A stretch of 32,502 nt of DNA from an uncultured Pseudomonadota bacterium (GCA_903838125.1 CAILXF010000012.1:1-32502), one strand, 5' to 3'; positions 8,175 through 16,724 are shown, counted from the first letter of the stretch. Numbers and translations: made by a program. The notes: generated by a model from the sequence alone, not told the origin.

Positions 8175-9004
8175 ACAAAGTCACCTTGAACTCGCGTACC
8201 GTGCATCGTCATGCCATATTTACTAAGCTCTTGATGTAGCCATGATTTTAATAGACGGTTTTTTTTAATTTTATTACATTTCCGCGTCAGCCAGCTTTGC
8301 TTTAATAAGCGATAGTTATACCGATAGCCTAAGCCATCTTTTTGGGATAACCCTCTTTCTTGTTTCATTGCACTTTGTGTAATTGAACCAAAATGATGTA
8401 ACCAAGAAGCTCCTGTCATTCCCGCGGCGATATTGTTCTTTTTCAATTCGTTAAAAAACATTGTATCTTCAAACCCCAGCAATTTTGGGATTGGTTGAAA
8501 ATACCCAACTTCCAGCCATACTGAATGATGAACGGCTAAACAGACAGCATGATGTCCGTTATAACGCATTGCATTTTGCATTTTTAAGTGGGCATTATCA
8601 GTAAAAGCATCTAGATCATAATCAAGCATACCTTCGACTAAGGGGCCTTCAATTAAGGAGGGTGATATAACTTTAAGATTATTTTTCTCGGCAGTTTCAA
8701 TCAGATTTTCAATCCAGTTTTTAGTGACAATCACATCATTGTTCATAATGATTGTCCACTCAGCCTGTAAAGCGAGAGCGCCTTGATTCCAGGCCACACC
8801 ACAACCAAGATTGGTTTTATTGAAAATATGCCCACCTAAAGGTAGCGTTTCAAGATAACTCCTCGTACTGTCAGTTGAAGCGTTATCTACGACGACAAGG
8901 CGGCTTAAATCTAGCCCATGCTTAATCATGCTGTCTATACACATTTTTGTATATTCAACTTGATTGTAACAGGCAAAGGTAATGGCATATTTTTGAGAAT
9001 TCAT
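8165..9004 (-). CDS. Glycosyltransferase family 2 protein (rhamnosyltransferase-like)
   Basis: 279 residues with a GT-A nucleotide-binding N-terminus: YAITFACYNQVEYTKMCIDSM, RLVVVDNASTDSTRSYL and NLGCGVAWNQGA. The metal-binding motif is IIMNNDVIV (N88-N89-D90), a form common in rhamnosyl- and galactofuranosyltransferase-like GT2 proteins. GFEDTMFFNELKK is the likely catalytic-base region, followed by a basic C-terminal tail (KCNKIKKNRLLKSW). It is first in the four-gene glycosyltransferase run. Its ATG (9002-9004) is preceded by GTGGA at about 5 nt. It is divergent from edd across a 319-bp gap. Sugar specificity is unknown. It differs clearly from the two GT2 proteins downstream, so it is not a recent duplicate. 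Confidence 0.8.
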   Translation of the reverse strand: MNSQKYAITFACYNQVEYTKMCIDSMIKHGLDLSRLVVVDNASTDSTRSYLETLPLGGHIFNKTNLGCGVAWNQGALALQAEWTIIMNNDVIVTKNWIENLIETAEKNNLKVISPSLIEGPLVEGMLDYDLDAFTDNAHLKMQNAMRYNGHHAVCLAVHHSVWLEVGYFQPIPKLLGFEDTMFFNELKKNNIAAGMTGASWLHHFGSITQSAMKQERGLSQKDGLGYRYNYRLLKQSWLTRKCNKIKKNRLLKSWLHQELSKYGMTMHGTRVQGDFVWQ

Positions 9005-9323
9005 TCATTTCCACCATTAATAGCATTGGATTATTGACATATTTAATAAATATTTTTATCGCAAATATCCGATATCGTAAGCCAATGGACTGAAGCGAAA
9101 AATCTTAAATTAAACATATCATTACTTAACTTATTCGTAAACAAGCAGTTTAGAAATTATTTATTTTTGATCTTAAGTAACTGCTCTAGTATATCCGATT
9201 GACCGTGATTATTAAGCACTTAAACTAAGTTAGAGGCTTATTTAGAGAAGGATTGATTTGACCTAACCATCTGTATTTAGGATAATCGGGGCATAAGATT
9301 TTATTAAAGCGACGACAAGCATA
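9005..9323. other. AT-rich divergent intergenic region
   Basis: 319 bp between the glycosyltransferase run (minus) and edd (plus), with no convincing ORF. It contains the edd promoter (9258-9286). It also has an isolated TTGACA (9034-9039) on the plus strand without a good -10, and on the minus strand a TGC-TATTAA extended -10-like site (9017-9025) without a good -35. I see no operator I can name, and no HexR-like site. Confidence 0.6.
9258..9286 (+). promoter_or_regulatory. Sigma-70 promoter of edd-eda
   Basis: TTGACC (9258-9263) and GATAAT (9281-9286) with an exact 17-bp spacer. Transcription would begin near 9293, leaving a leader of about 30 nt before the edd ATG at 9324. Confidence 0.75.
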
Positions 9324-11138
9324 ATGAAGCAATCCCATTTAGAAGTTACTGAACGCATCATTGAGAAGAGCCGGCCAACCCGCACGGCTTATTTACATCG
9401 TTTAGATGAAATCGTGAATAGGCAACGTGGTGCAGATCGTTTGGGTTGTGCAAATGTTGCGCATGCGTTTGCCGCAATGCCAGCCAACGATAAGTTACGT
9501 GTAGTCGTGGAGAAAGCGCCTAATATCGCTATTGTGACGGCTTATAATGAAATGTTGTCAGCGCATCAGCCTTATGTGAATTACCCTGATATTATCCGCA
9601 ATGAAGCGCACAAGTACGGTGCAACTGTACAAGTAGCTGGCGGTGTGCCGGCGATGTGTGATGGTATTACACAAGGTGAGCCTGGCATGGAGCTTTCGCT
9701 GTTTAGTCGCGATACGATTGCTATGAGTACTGCCATAGCCCTTTCACATGATGTATTTGATGCGGCATTGCTGTTAGGCATCTGCGATAAGATTGTGCCG
9801 GGACTTTTGATTGGTGCATTACAGTTTGGCCATTTGCCATGCGTTTTTGTGCCAGCTGGACCGATGAGCACTGGTATTGATAATACATCCAAATCTAAAG
9901 TGCGCGAGCAATATGCACAAGGTAAAGTGACACGCGAGGAATTGTTGGCTTCAGAGTCTGCTGCCTATCATAGTGCTGGCACGTGTACGTTTTACGGGAC
10001 AGCAAATAGCAATCAAATGCTAATGGAAGCCATGGGTCTCCATGTGCCTGGCGCGGCTTTCATTCATCCAAATGATGGTATGCGGGATTTGTTGACGCGT
10101 GAAGCGGTCAAGTTGGTGCTAGAGAAAACTAAGAAGGATCAATTTTCACCAATTGGTCGATTGGTCGATGAGCATGTGATTGTCAATGCTATGGTGGCCC
10201 TGTTGGCGACCGGTGGTTCAACTAATCATTTGATTCACTGGGTAGCCATTGCGCGTGCTGCTGGCATTATCATTGATTGGACCGACTTTTATCACTTAGC
10301 AAAAACAACGCCATTGTTAGCAAGTGTTTATCCAAACGGTAAGGCCGATGTGAATGAGTTCCAATCTGCTGGCGGTCCAGCTTTTGTGATTCGTGAGTTA
10401 ATTGATGCAGGCTATATGTTTGCTGATGTATGTACTGTTTCACATGGTGGTTTGCGTGATTATGGCAAAGTGCCAACGAAAGAAAATGAAAAGTTAGTGT
10501 GGAAAGACCTGCCGAAAGAAAGCCTCGATGAAACTATCGTGCGAACCGCAGCATCTCCATTTAACGAATCAGGCGGCTTACGTTTACTAAAAGGTAATTT
10601 AGGACGCAGTGTCATTAAGATTTCTGCAGTGCCTGAAGATCGCCACATTATTGAGGCACCAGCCATTGTATTTGATGCTCAAGAAGAGCTGTTGGCCGCA
10701 TTTGACCGTGGCGAGTTAGAGCGTGATTTTATTGCGGTGGTGCGTTTCCAAGGTCCTAAAGCTAATGGTATGCCTGAGCTACATAAGCTGACGCCACCTT
10801 TGGCTGTGCTGCAAAACAAAGGATTTAGAGTGGCGATTGTGACTGATGGACGCATGAGCGGCGCTTCAGGAAAAATTCCAGCGGCTATTCACTTAAGCCC
10901 AGAAGCCTCTGCCGGCGGCCCCTTAGCTAAAGTGCGTACTGGCGATATTATTCGTTTAAATGCAACAGTGGGTATGGTCAACGTGCTTGTAGATGAGGAT
11001 GAATGGGCGGAGCGTGCAGTAGCAGAATTGTCAGATACTAAGCGCCATCAGAATGCACACGGCTTTGGTCGCGAGTTATTTGGTGGGATGCGACGTAATG
11101 TATTGTCAGCAGAAGAGGGTGCAATCACCTGGCTATAG
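9324..11138 (+). CDS. edd: 6-Phosphogluconate dehydratase
   Basis: First committed enzyme of the Entner-Doudoroff pathway: it dehydrates 6-phosphogluconate to 2-keto-3-deoxy-6-phosphogluconate, using a [4Fe-4S] cluster. The 604 residues match the E. coli enzyme (603). IlvD/Edd family blocks seen are [109 protein letters not shown] and [18 protein letters not shown]. The conserved Cys residues in AMCDG, GICDK and GTCTF are the likely cluster ligands. The ATG at 9324 follows the promoter with no strong ribosome-binding site. It is paired with eda, 95 bp downstream. In methylotrophs this pathway serves cleavage in the ribulose monophosphate cycle, an inference here. Confidence 0.97.
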   Translation: MKQSHLEVTERIIEKSRPTRTAYLHRLDEIVNRQRGADRLGCANVAHAFAAMPANDKLRVVVEKAPNIAIVTAYNEMLSAHQPYVNYPDIIRNEAHKYGATVQVAGGVPAMCDGITQGEPGMELSLFSRDTIAMSTAIALSHDVFDAALLLGICDKIVPGLLIGALQFGHLPCVFVPAGPMSTGIDNTSKSKVREQYAQGKVTREELLASESAAYHSAGTCTFYGTANSNQMLMEAMGLHVPGAAFIHPNDGMRDLLTREAVKLVLEKTKKDQFSPIGRLVDEHVIVNAMVALLATGGSTNHLIHWVAIARAAGIIIDWTDFYHLAKTTPLLASVYPNGKADVNEFQSAGGPAFVIRELIDAGYMFADVCTVSHGGLRDYGKVPTKENEKLVWKDLPKESLDETIVRTAASPFNESGGLRLLKGNLGRSVIKISAVPEDRHIIEAPAIVFDAQEELLAAFDRGELERDFIAVVRFQGPKANGMPELHKLTPPLAVLQNKGFRVAIVTDGRMSGASGKIPAAIHLSPEASAGGPLAKVRTGDIIRLNATVGMVNVLVDEDEWAERAVAELSDTKRHQNAHGFGRELFGGMRRNVLSAEEGAITWL

Positions 11139-11158
11139 TCATTTAAAAATATAATTTA

Positions 11159-11195
11159 TGTTGAGTAGGTTCAGTATTGTCTGAGTAGCTCAACA
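11159..11195 (+). other. Intercistronic hairpin between edd and eda
   Basis: TGTTGAG (11159-11165) and CTCAACA (11189-11195) form a perfect 7-bp outer stem. Inside it, TTCAG and CTGAG can pair with one G-U. No U-run follows, so it is not an intrinsic terminator. It could protect or process the edd-eda message. Confidence 0.45.
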
Positions 11196-11233
11196 CCAGT
11201 GAGTCATCAATTAATTTTAACTTAGGTAGAAAC

Positions 11234-11860
11234 ATGAACACATTAGATTTAGCCAACTACGGCCCAGTCATTCCAGTCATCGTTATTAATCGCGTTGAAG
11301 ATGCAGTGCCTATGGCCGCAGCTTTGCTTGAAGGTGGCATTCGCGTTTTAGAGATAACTTTACGTACTTCATGTGCATTGGCTGGTATGGAAGCGATTGC
11401 TAAGGCTTTGCCAGAAGCCATTATGGGCTCAGGTACTGTGCGTAATCTGAAAGATGCACAAGCCTCTAAAGATGCAGGTTGTCAGTTTGCTGTTAGCCCA
11501 GGTTACACGAGTGAGTTAGGTTTGTTCACCCGCAAGATTGGTTTGCCATTATTGCCAGGTGTTTCTACAGGCTCTGAAATCATGATGGCAAATGCTGATG
11601 ATTATTACTTCTTAAAGTTATTCCCAGCGGTTGCAGTGGGTGGCATTAACTTACTTAAAGGTTTTTCTGGCCCTTTTGGTGATGTTAAATTCTGCCCTAC
11701 TGGTGGCGTAACCGTAGATTCAGCACCACAATTTTTGGCTTTACCTAATGTAGTGGTTTGTGGTGGCACTTGGTTGACGCCGGCCGATGCAGTTGCGCGT
11801 GGTGATTGGGCGCATATCACCAAATTAGCTAAAGAAGCGAGTGCTATTAAAGCGGCTTAA
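11234..11860 (+). CDS. eda: 2-Dehydro-3-deoxy-phosphogluconate (KDPG) aldolase
   Basis: Class I aldolase that splits KDPG to pyruvate and glyceraldehyde 3-phosphate, completing the Entner-Doudoroff pathway. The 208 residues compare with 213 in E. coli. The Schiff-base lysine is K128 in YFLKLFPA. E40 and R44 in VLEITLRT are the usual acid-base and carboxylate-binding residues. GSGTVRN, AVSPGYTSEL, LPGVSTGSE and CPTGGV form the phosphate and substrate loops. AGGT lies 7 nt before the ATG at 11234. It is closed by a strong terminator. Confidence 0.97.
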   Translation: MNTLDLANYGPVIPVIVINRVEDAVPMAAALLEGGIRVLEITLRTSCALAGMEAIAKALPEAIMGSGTVRNLKDAQASKDAGCQFAVSPGYTSELGLFTRKIGLPLLPGVSTGSEIMMANADDYYFLKLFPAVAVGGINLLKGFSGPFGDVKFCPTGGVTVDSAPQFLALPNVVVCGGTWLTPADAVARGDWAHITKLAKEASAIKAA

Positions 11861-11892
11861 TCGCGGCTTCACTTAGCACTTGATTTATAATT

Positions 11893-11935
11893 AGGGTTTG
11901 GCGCTTAGATATTTCTAAGTGCTAAACCCTTTTTT
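11893..11935 (+). terminator. Rho-independent terminator after eda
   Basis: AGGGTTT-GGCGCTTAGA and TCTAAGTGC-TAAACCCT pair around a TATT loop and run directly into six Ts (11930-11935). It is the strongest terminator in the window. It lies 33 bp after the eda stop and 26 bp before the HAD gene, so that gene needs its own promoter or readthrough. Confidence 0.9.
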
Positions 11936-11960
11936 ATTGGGATTGATTTTGAAGATTGAA

Positions 11961-12614
11961 ATGCAACAATATAAATCTATCGTGTTCGATTGCGATGGGG
12001 TAGTGCTGGACTCTAACGTGTTAAAAACGGAAGCTTATTTTCGTACCGCTAAAAACCTAGGTGCAAGTGATGCGGAAGCACAAGCATTGGTTGATTATCA
12101 TGTTCGCCTAGGAGGAATTTCTCGTTATCACAAGTTTGATTTTTATTTGCGCGAGATTTTGCAAAAGCCTGCTACCAAAGAAGCCATTCAAGTGTTGTTG
12201 GATGAATTCGGTCGAGAGCTAGAGGTCGGCTTAATGCAATGTGAGATGGCGTCAGGATTAGATGTGCTGCGAGCTAGTACGCCCAATGCGAAGTGGTCTA
12301 TATTGTCCGGTGGTGATCAGCAAGAACTTCGAAAATTATTTGCTAATCGACATATCGATCATCTTTTTGATGGCGGTATTTTTGGCAGTCCAGATAACAA
12401 AGACGAAGTGTTGGCCCGTAAAAAATCCAATGGAAATTTGCAATTTCCAGCCTTGTATATAGGCGATAGTAAGTACGATTATGAAGCTGCAACTAGAGCG
12501 GGTTTAGATTTTATCTTTCTAAGTAATTGGACCGAGGTTGCAGACTGGCAAGACTTTTGTAGTAGCAATAACATTGAGGTGCTGGGCAGTATTAGCGATC
12601 TTTGCACTGGTTAG
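11961..12614 (+). CDS. HAD-superfamily hydrolase, surface-polysaccharide-associated type
   Basis: 217-residue phosphatase-like protein. Motif I is FDCDGVVLDS (nucleophile D10, acid D12). Motif II is SILSGGD (about residue 116), a conserved lysine lies near 152, and motif IV is YIGDSKYDYEAA (D169, D173). The helical cap with KTEAYFRTA and VDYHVRLGGISRYHKFDFYL resembles HAD proteins found in LPS and capsule clusters whose substrates are mostly unproven. It is not GmhB-like, because GmhB has a DRDGxxN motif I. I chose the ATG at 11961; a longer reading frame begins inside the eda terminator and is unlikely, while TTG at 11949 is possible. Its stop is 1 bp from the convergent waaF stop. Confidence 0.85.
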   Translation: MQQYKSIVFDCDGVVLDSNVLKTEAYFRTAKNLGASDAEAQALVDYHVRLGGISRYHKFDFYLREILQKPATKEAIQVLLDEFGRELEVGLMQCEMASGLDVLRASTPNAKWSILSGGDQQELRKLFANRHIDHLFDGGIFGSPDNKDEVLARKKSNGNLQFPALYIGDSKYDYEAATRAGLDFIFLSNWTEVADWQDFCSSNNIEVLGSISDLCTG

Positions 12615-12615
12615 G

Positions 12616-13635
12616 TTAGGCTAAGCCAGCAATCACTCGGCTCGCTGGTATCTGTTTTAGACAGTTCAAATGCCCTAGCGGGCATACCCTTTTAAAGCAT
12701 GGACTGCATTCCAACCCTAAGTATTCCACTACTGCCTGGCTATTCATTGGTGGTGTGTGATGGGGGTTGGATGATCCGTAAATGGCAATTAATTTCTTAT
12801 CTAAGGCTGCTGCGATGTGCATTAGGCCAGAGTCATTGCTTACCACGGCCTCACAAAGCGACATTAAATCAATCGCATCACTCAGCGCGGTTTTTCCACC
12901 CAAATCTAGGCATTGTTGGGATGTGCGTTGGTTGATTTCTGCTGTCACTGCCGCGTCTTTTTCAGAACCAAATAACCATACCTGCCAGCCTCGCTTTAAA
13001 GCTGCATTCGCCACTTCTGCATAATATTCTGCTGGCCAACGCTTGGCTTCCCCATATTCTGCGCCTGGGCATAGACCTAAGACTTTGTTTCTAGGAACTT
13101 CTAACCCTAACACTTTGAGCGCTGCTGCCGCATTTTCTTTATTAGAAATAAGCGCTGGGTTCGGGATGTTTTTAGGTAAGTCTGCCCCTGTTGGCAGGCC
13201 TAAAGTGACAAATCGGTCCACCGTACGTGGTAATCTGGCTTTATCAAGTGGTCGTATGTCATTAAGTAAGCCATAACGCATTTCACCTAAAAAGCTGGTG
13301 CGTTGTGGGATATTAGCGGCATAGGGCAGAATAGCTGATTTAAATGAATTGGTGAGGATGATAGCCTGAGTGTAAGCCTTTAAACGCAAACTTTTACCAA
13401 ATTTAATGCGTTCAAATAAGGAAAATTGCCCATGCTTGAATGGTAATGCAATTCCATTATTCACTTCTGGCATGCGCGCAATTAAGGGTAGCGTCCATGC
13501 TGGTGCCGCCACGTCAATAATGCAATCTGGGTGCTGTAGCTTCAATATTTTGAATAGGCTTTGTGCTAGCACCATATCGCCTACCCAAGCTGGGCCGAGT
13601 ACTAGAATTTTTTCAGGTTTCAATGCGACAGCCAA
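12616..13635 (-). CDS. waaF: Lipopolysaccharide heptosyltransferase II
   Basis: GT9 enzyme that adds the second heptose of the LPS inner core. The N-terminus EKILVLGPAWVGDMVLAQSLF is diagnostic, with the catalytic D20. Other blocks are LCPGAEYGEAKRWP (188-201), SNDSGLMHIAAAL (266-278) and the IYGSSNPHHTPP loop. Four cysteines near the end (C310, C313, C318, C325) follow the WaaF pattern. It has 339 residues if read from TTG at 13633-13635; a second TTG at 13623 gives MKPEKILV and is also plausible. No ATG fits and no clear ribosome-binding site is seen, so translation may depend on hldE, whose stop is 12 bp upstream. It is the last gene of the hrcA-hemH-hldD-gmhA-hldE-waaF run. Confidence 0.95.
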   Translation of the reverse strand: MAVALKPEKILVLGPAWVGDMVLAQSLFKILKLQHPDCIIDVAAPAWTLPLIARMPEVNNGIALPFKHGQFSLFERIKFGKSLRLKAYTQAIILTNSFKSAILPYAANIPQRTSFLGEMRYGLLNDIRPLDKARLPRTVDRFVTLGLPTGADLPKNIPNPALISNKENAAAALKVLGLEVPRNKVLGLCPGAEYGEAKRWPAEYYAEVANAALKRGWQVWLFGSEKDAAVTAEINQRTSQQCLDLGGKTALSDAIDLMSLCEAVVSNDSGLMHIAAALDKKLIAIYGSSNPHHTPPMNSQAVVEYLGLECSPCFKRVCPLGHLNCLKQIPASRVIAGLA

Positions 13636-13647
13636 TTCAAATAAAAT

Positions 13648-15111
13648 TTAGCTGGCAATTTTTTCTAAAATCCCGCTAGTGCTCCGTCCAGCCACCAAGT
13701 CGATCAGCGCTACTTTTCCACCCCAAGATTTCACTTCTTTAGCGCCGACCACTTGCGCTTCTGTATAGTCACTGCCTTTGGCGATAATGTCGGGTTGAAT
13801 AGCATTGATTAGATTAATGGGGGTGTCTTCATCAAATAGAATTACCGCATCCACTGCGGCCAGCGCCGCCAGAACGCGTGCGCGATCTTGTTCATGAATC
13901 ACAGGCCGTGTTGGGCCTTTTAATGCGCTGACTGATCTGTCGGTATTGAGGCCTAAAATTAGTCTGTCACCAGTTTTTTTAGCGGCCTCTAGATAAGTCA
14001 CATGGCCCGCGTGTAATAAATCAAAACAGCCATTGGTAAACACGATTTTTTCGTGATGAGCTTTCCACTCACTCACCAAGGACATTAACTGGGTTTGGTT
14101 ACAAATTTTATCGGCTTGCGATAACTTATCTTCACTGACTAAAGCCTGCAGTAACTCAGCTTGGCTGACTGGAACTGTACCCACTTTCCCCACCACAATA
14201 GCTGCAGCGATATTGGCCAGTTGCAACGCATCATGCGCGTTTAAGCCATGCACCATACCAGCTGCTAGGGTTGCAATGACCGTGTCACCAGCGCCAGACA
14301 CATCGAATACTTTTTTTGCTGTCGCAGGAATATGTTGAATTTGTGTATGATCTATATAGGAAATGCCTTCTTCGCCACGGGTAACGGCAAGGAAGTCTAG
14401 TCCTAACTGATCTTTAAGTTGCTGTGCGGCATGGAGCAACGCTTCGGTCTCATGCAACTCAACATTGCAAGCTTCAGCAGTTTCTTTTTTATTTGGCGTC
14501 AGTGCGTTAGCACCTTTATATTTGGAGTAGTCACGGCCCTTAGGGTCAGCGATCACTGGAATGCCAAGTTGTTTGCATAGCGTAATAATCGCCTTGCATG
14601 TGTTATCACTGAGTAGACCTTTAGCATAGTCAGACAGAATCACCATAGCAGGTTTAGCGCTTAGAGCAATGCTCACTTTGTTTATTAACTCCGTGCATTC
14701 CTGGGCGTTAAAACTAGCGCTACTTTCATCGTCAATTCTTACAATTTGTTGATTACCGCTCATGACTCTAGTTTTGGATACAGTAGGGCGGAATGATGAA
14801 CTCATCATATGGCTAATGTCGATACCATTTTTTGCCATAAGTTTATTTAGGGTATCACCGGAATCATCATTGCCTATGCAGCCTATGATTTGGGTGCGTA
14901 AGCCTAAACCACTTAAATTGGCCGCTACATTGGCCGCGCCACCAGCACGATCTTCAGCTTGCTTTAGTAATACTACTGGCACTGGCGCCTCAGGCGAAAT
15001 GCGATTGACGTTACCGATTAGGTAACGGTCCAACATCACATCCCCTATGACTAAAATAACTTCTTTAGAGTCGGTGAACTGGCGTACGGTTTCAGTTAAG
15101 TGTGTATTCAT
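13648..15111 (-). CDS. hldE: Bifunctional heptose 7-phosphate kinase / heptose 1-phosphate adenylyltransferase
   Basis: Makes ADP-D-glycero-beta-D-manno-heptose. The N-terminal PfkB-type kinase (about residues 1-330) has GDVMLDRYLIGNVNRISPEAPVPV, the GGAANVAANLSGLG substrate loop, DPKGRDYSKYKGA and the anion-hole GAGDTVIATLAAG. The C-terminal nucleotidyltransferase (about 355-487) has FTNGCFDLLHAGHVTYLEAA with the HxGH site near 366-369, then GLNTDRSV and a closing GRSTSGIL. The 487 residues match the fused E. coli enzyme (477), not the split HldA/HldC form. The ATG is at 15109-15111. Between the two reactions a GmhB phosphatase is needed, and none is visible nearby. Confidence 0.97.
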   Translation of the reverse strand: MNTHLTETVRQFTDSKEVILVIGDVMLDRYLIGNVNRISPEAPVPVVLLKQAEDRAGGAANVAANLSGLGLRTQIIGCIGNDDSGDTLNKLMAKNGIDISHMMSSSFRPTVSKTRVMSGNQQIVRIDDESSASFNAQECTELINKVSIALSAKPAMVILSDYAKGLLSDNTCKAIITLCKQLGIPVIADPKGRDYSKYKGANALTPNKKETAEACNVELHETEALLHAAQQLKDQLGLDFLAVTRGEEGISYIDHTQIQHIPATAKKVFDVSGAGDTVIATLAAGMVHGLNAHDALQLANIAAAIVVGKVGTVPVSQAELLQALVSEDKLSQADKICNQTQLMSLVSEWKAHHEKIVFTNGCFDLLHAGHVTYLEAAKKTGDRLILGLNTDRSVSALKGPTRPVIHEQDRARVLAALAAVDAVILFDEDTPINLINAIQPDIIAKGSDYTEAQVVGAKEVKSWGGKVALIDLVAGRSTSGILEKIAS

Positions 15112-15134
15112 AATTTTTAATGATTGTATTTGAT

Positions 15135-15707
15135 CTAATCGGCTTCCAACATATCACATAAGCTATGGCCGATAAAAATATGCGCTTCTTGTATGCGTGG
15201 CGTTTCGCTACTTGGCATGACTAAGTTAAATTTACAAAGCGCCAGCAATTTTCCACCACTGCCGCCAGTCAAGCCTATCGTGGTAGCGCCGATGGCGTTA
15301 GCTTCAATAATGGCATTGACCACATTTTTGCTATTGCCAGAGGTTGTAATGCCAATTACTGCGTCTTCAGGGCGACACAGCGCTTCAATCTGGCGGGCGA
15401 AGATATAGTCATAACCGTAATCATTGCCGACGGAGGTAATAATCGATGTGTCGGTGGTGAGTGCAATGGCTGGCAAGCCACGACGTTCTTTTTTATATCG
15501 ACCGACAATTTCAGCGGCGATATGTTGGCTATCGGCAGCACTGCCGCCATTACCCATAATCAAAATTTTTCCGCCGCGTTGCATGGTGGCGCGCAACTCA
15601 TTCGCCACGGCAACTACTTGTGGGAATAGGGCGGCTAAGTTTGCAAACATGGCCGTATGCGCCTCTAATTCATGCTGTAAGAATGCTGTTTGTGTAGTTT
15701 GGGTCAA
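15135..15707 (-). CDS. gmhA: Sedoheptulose 7-phosphate isomerase
   Basis: First enzyme of ADP-heptose synthesis: sedoheptulose 7-phosphate to D-glycero-D-manno-heptose 7-phosphate. 190 residues (E. coli 192). The SIS-domain phosphate site is ILIMGNGGSAADSQHIAAEIVGRY, followed by ALTTDTSIITSVGNDYGYDYIFARQIEAL and GITTSGNSKNVVNAI. The C-terminus QEAHIFIGHSLCDMLE supplies the catalytic Glu and His. The start is TTG (15705-15707) with GAGA 7 nt upstream; the first ATG in frame would remove the N-terminal helix. It lies 23 bp before hldE and 27 bp after hldD in the same run. Confidence 0.95.
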   Translation of the reverse strand: MTQTTQTAFLQHELEAHTAMFANLAALFPQVVAVANELRATMQRGGKILIMGNGGSAADSQHIAAEIVGRYKKERRGLPAIALTTDTSIITSVGNDYGYDYIFARQIEALCRPEDAVIGITTSGNSKNVVNAIIEANAIGATTIGLTGGSGGKLLALCKFNLVMPSSETPRIQEAHIFIGHSLCDMLEAD

Positions 15708-15734
15708 AGTAAAATCTCTTTTATATTTTTTGGT

Positions 15735-16724
15735 TTAGCAGTAAGCATCGTCTTGCATAAGATAGTTTTGCACGTAGTCTTGTACGCCGTCTTCCAAACT
15801 ATAAAAATCTTGCTTATAGCCTGTGCTAGCGAGTTTGCTCATGGTAGCTTCGGTAAAGTATTGGTATTTACCTTGTAGGTCTTCTGGCATCTCAATGTAA
15901 GTAATATTGGGGGCTTTACCTATGCTCAACATCACGGCTGTAGCTAAATCCTTAAATGCGCGTGCTTTACCTGTGCCTATATTGTAGATGCCATTAGTGC
16001 AAGGTTGATTTTGCAGGGCCATTTGTAGGAAATGCACTACCACTGCCGCTGCGTCCTTTACATAGACAAAATCGCGAAGTTGCATCCCGTCCTCATAGCC
16101 AACTTTATGGCTTTTGAATAACTTAACGCAACCCAATTCTTTGAACTGATTAAAACTATGCAATGCCACGCTGGCCATACGTTCTTTATGATATTCGTTC
16201 GGGCCATAGACATTGAAAAACTTGAATCCAGCCCACGCGCTTGGTGTTGGCATGTTGGTGCTTGATTGTTGCAAAGCCCATTGATCAAAGAAGTGCTTAG
16301 AATATCCATAACCGTTAAGCGGACGCAGATTTGCTATAGAGTTGTCATCATAACCATTGGCACCATCCCCATAGGTCGCAGCTGAGCTGGCATAGAAAAA
16401 TGCGGCATTATTATGCGCACACCAACGCCAAAGGTCTTGCGAGTAGTGGATATTGTCCGCGACTAACTTATTGAAATCACGCTCAGTAGTAGCACTGATC
16501 GCGCCCATATGAATAATAGCAGCAACGTCATTGCGACCTTCAAGCCAAGATAATAGTTGGTCCTTGTCTAAATACTGCACATATTGACGCTTGACTAAGT
16601 TTTGCCACTGATCTGGATGGGTGATGCGATCTACAATGACCATATCATCACGCGACAACTTGTTATTAAGATGCCAAGCGATTATAGAGCCTATCATGCC
16701 AGCGCCGCCGGTAATTACTATCAT
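15735..16724 (-). CDS. hldD: ADP-L-glycero-D-manno-heptose 6-epimerase
   Basis: Epimerises ADP-D,D-heptose to ADP-L,D-heptose, the donor for WaaC and WaaF. It is a 329-residue short-chain dehydrogenase/reductase. The NAD(P)-binding motif is TGGAGMIG (5-12), and the catalytic Tyr-x3-Lys is Y139-GYS-K143. Typical blocks are IHMGAISATTERD, FFYASSAATYGDG, GFKFFNVYGPNEYHK and MQLRDFVYVKDAA. The Met in place of Phe in GGAGMIG is a small change from the common GGAGFIG. The ATG is at 16722-16724. It lies 37 bp after hemH in the same direction. Confidence 0.96.
   Translation of the reverse strand: MIVITGGAGMIGSIIAWHLNNKLSRDDMVIVDRITHPDQWQNLVKRQYVQYLDKDQLLSWLEGRNDVAAIIHMGAISATTERDFNKLVADNIHYSQDLWRWCAHNNAAFFYASSAATYGDGANGYDDNSIANLRPLNGYGYSKHFFDQWALQQSSTNMPTPSAWAGFKFFNVYGPNEYHKERMASVALHSFNQFKELGCVKLFKSHKVGYEDGMQLRDFVYVKDAAAVVVHFLQMALQNQPCTNGIYNIGTGKARAFKDLATAVMLSIGKAPNITYIEMPEDLQGKYQYFTEATMSKLASTGYKQDFYSLEDGVQDYVQNYLMQDDAYC

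Noticed and set aside
6459-9004. Recent duplication among the three GT2 genes
   Set aside because: Their sequences share only general GT2 motifs and differ in length and DXD form, so no recent copy event is supported.
9034-9062. Consensus TTGACA upstream of edd
   Set aside because: No acceptable -10 hexamer lies 16-18 bp downstream, and a much better promoter is at 9258-9286.
11873-11925. CIRCE-like pair TTAGCACTT and AAGTGCTAA
   Set aside because: CIRCE needs a 9-bp spacer. Here the arms are 35 bp apart, follow eda, and one is part of a terminator.
11919-11960. Longer HAD hydrolase frame starting GTG at 11919
   Set aside because: It starts inside the eda terminator stem and adds residues not expected before the family N-terminus.
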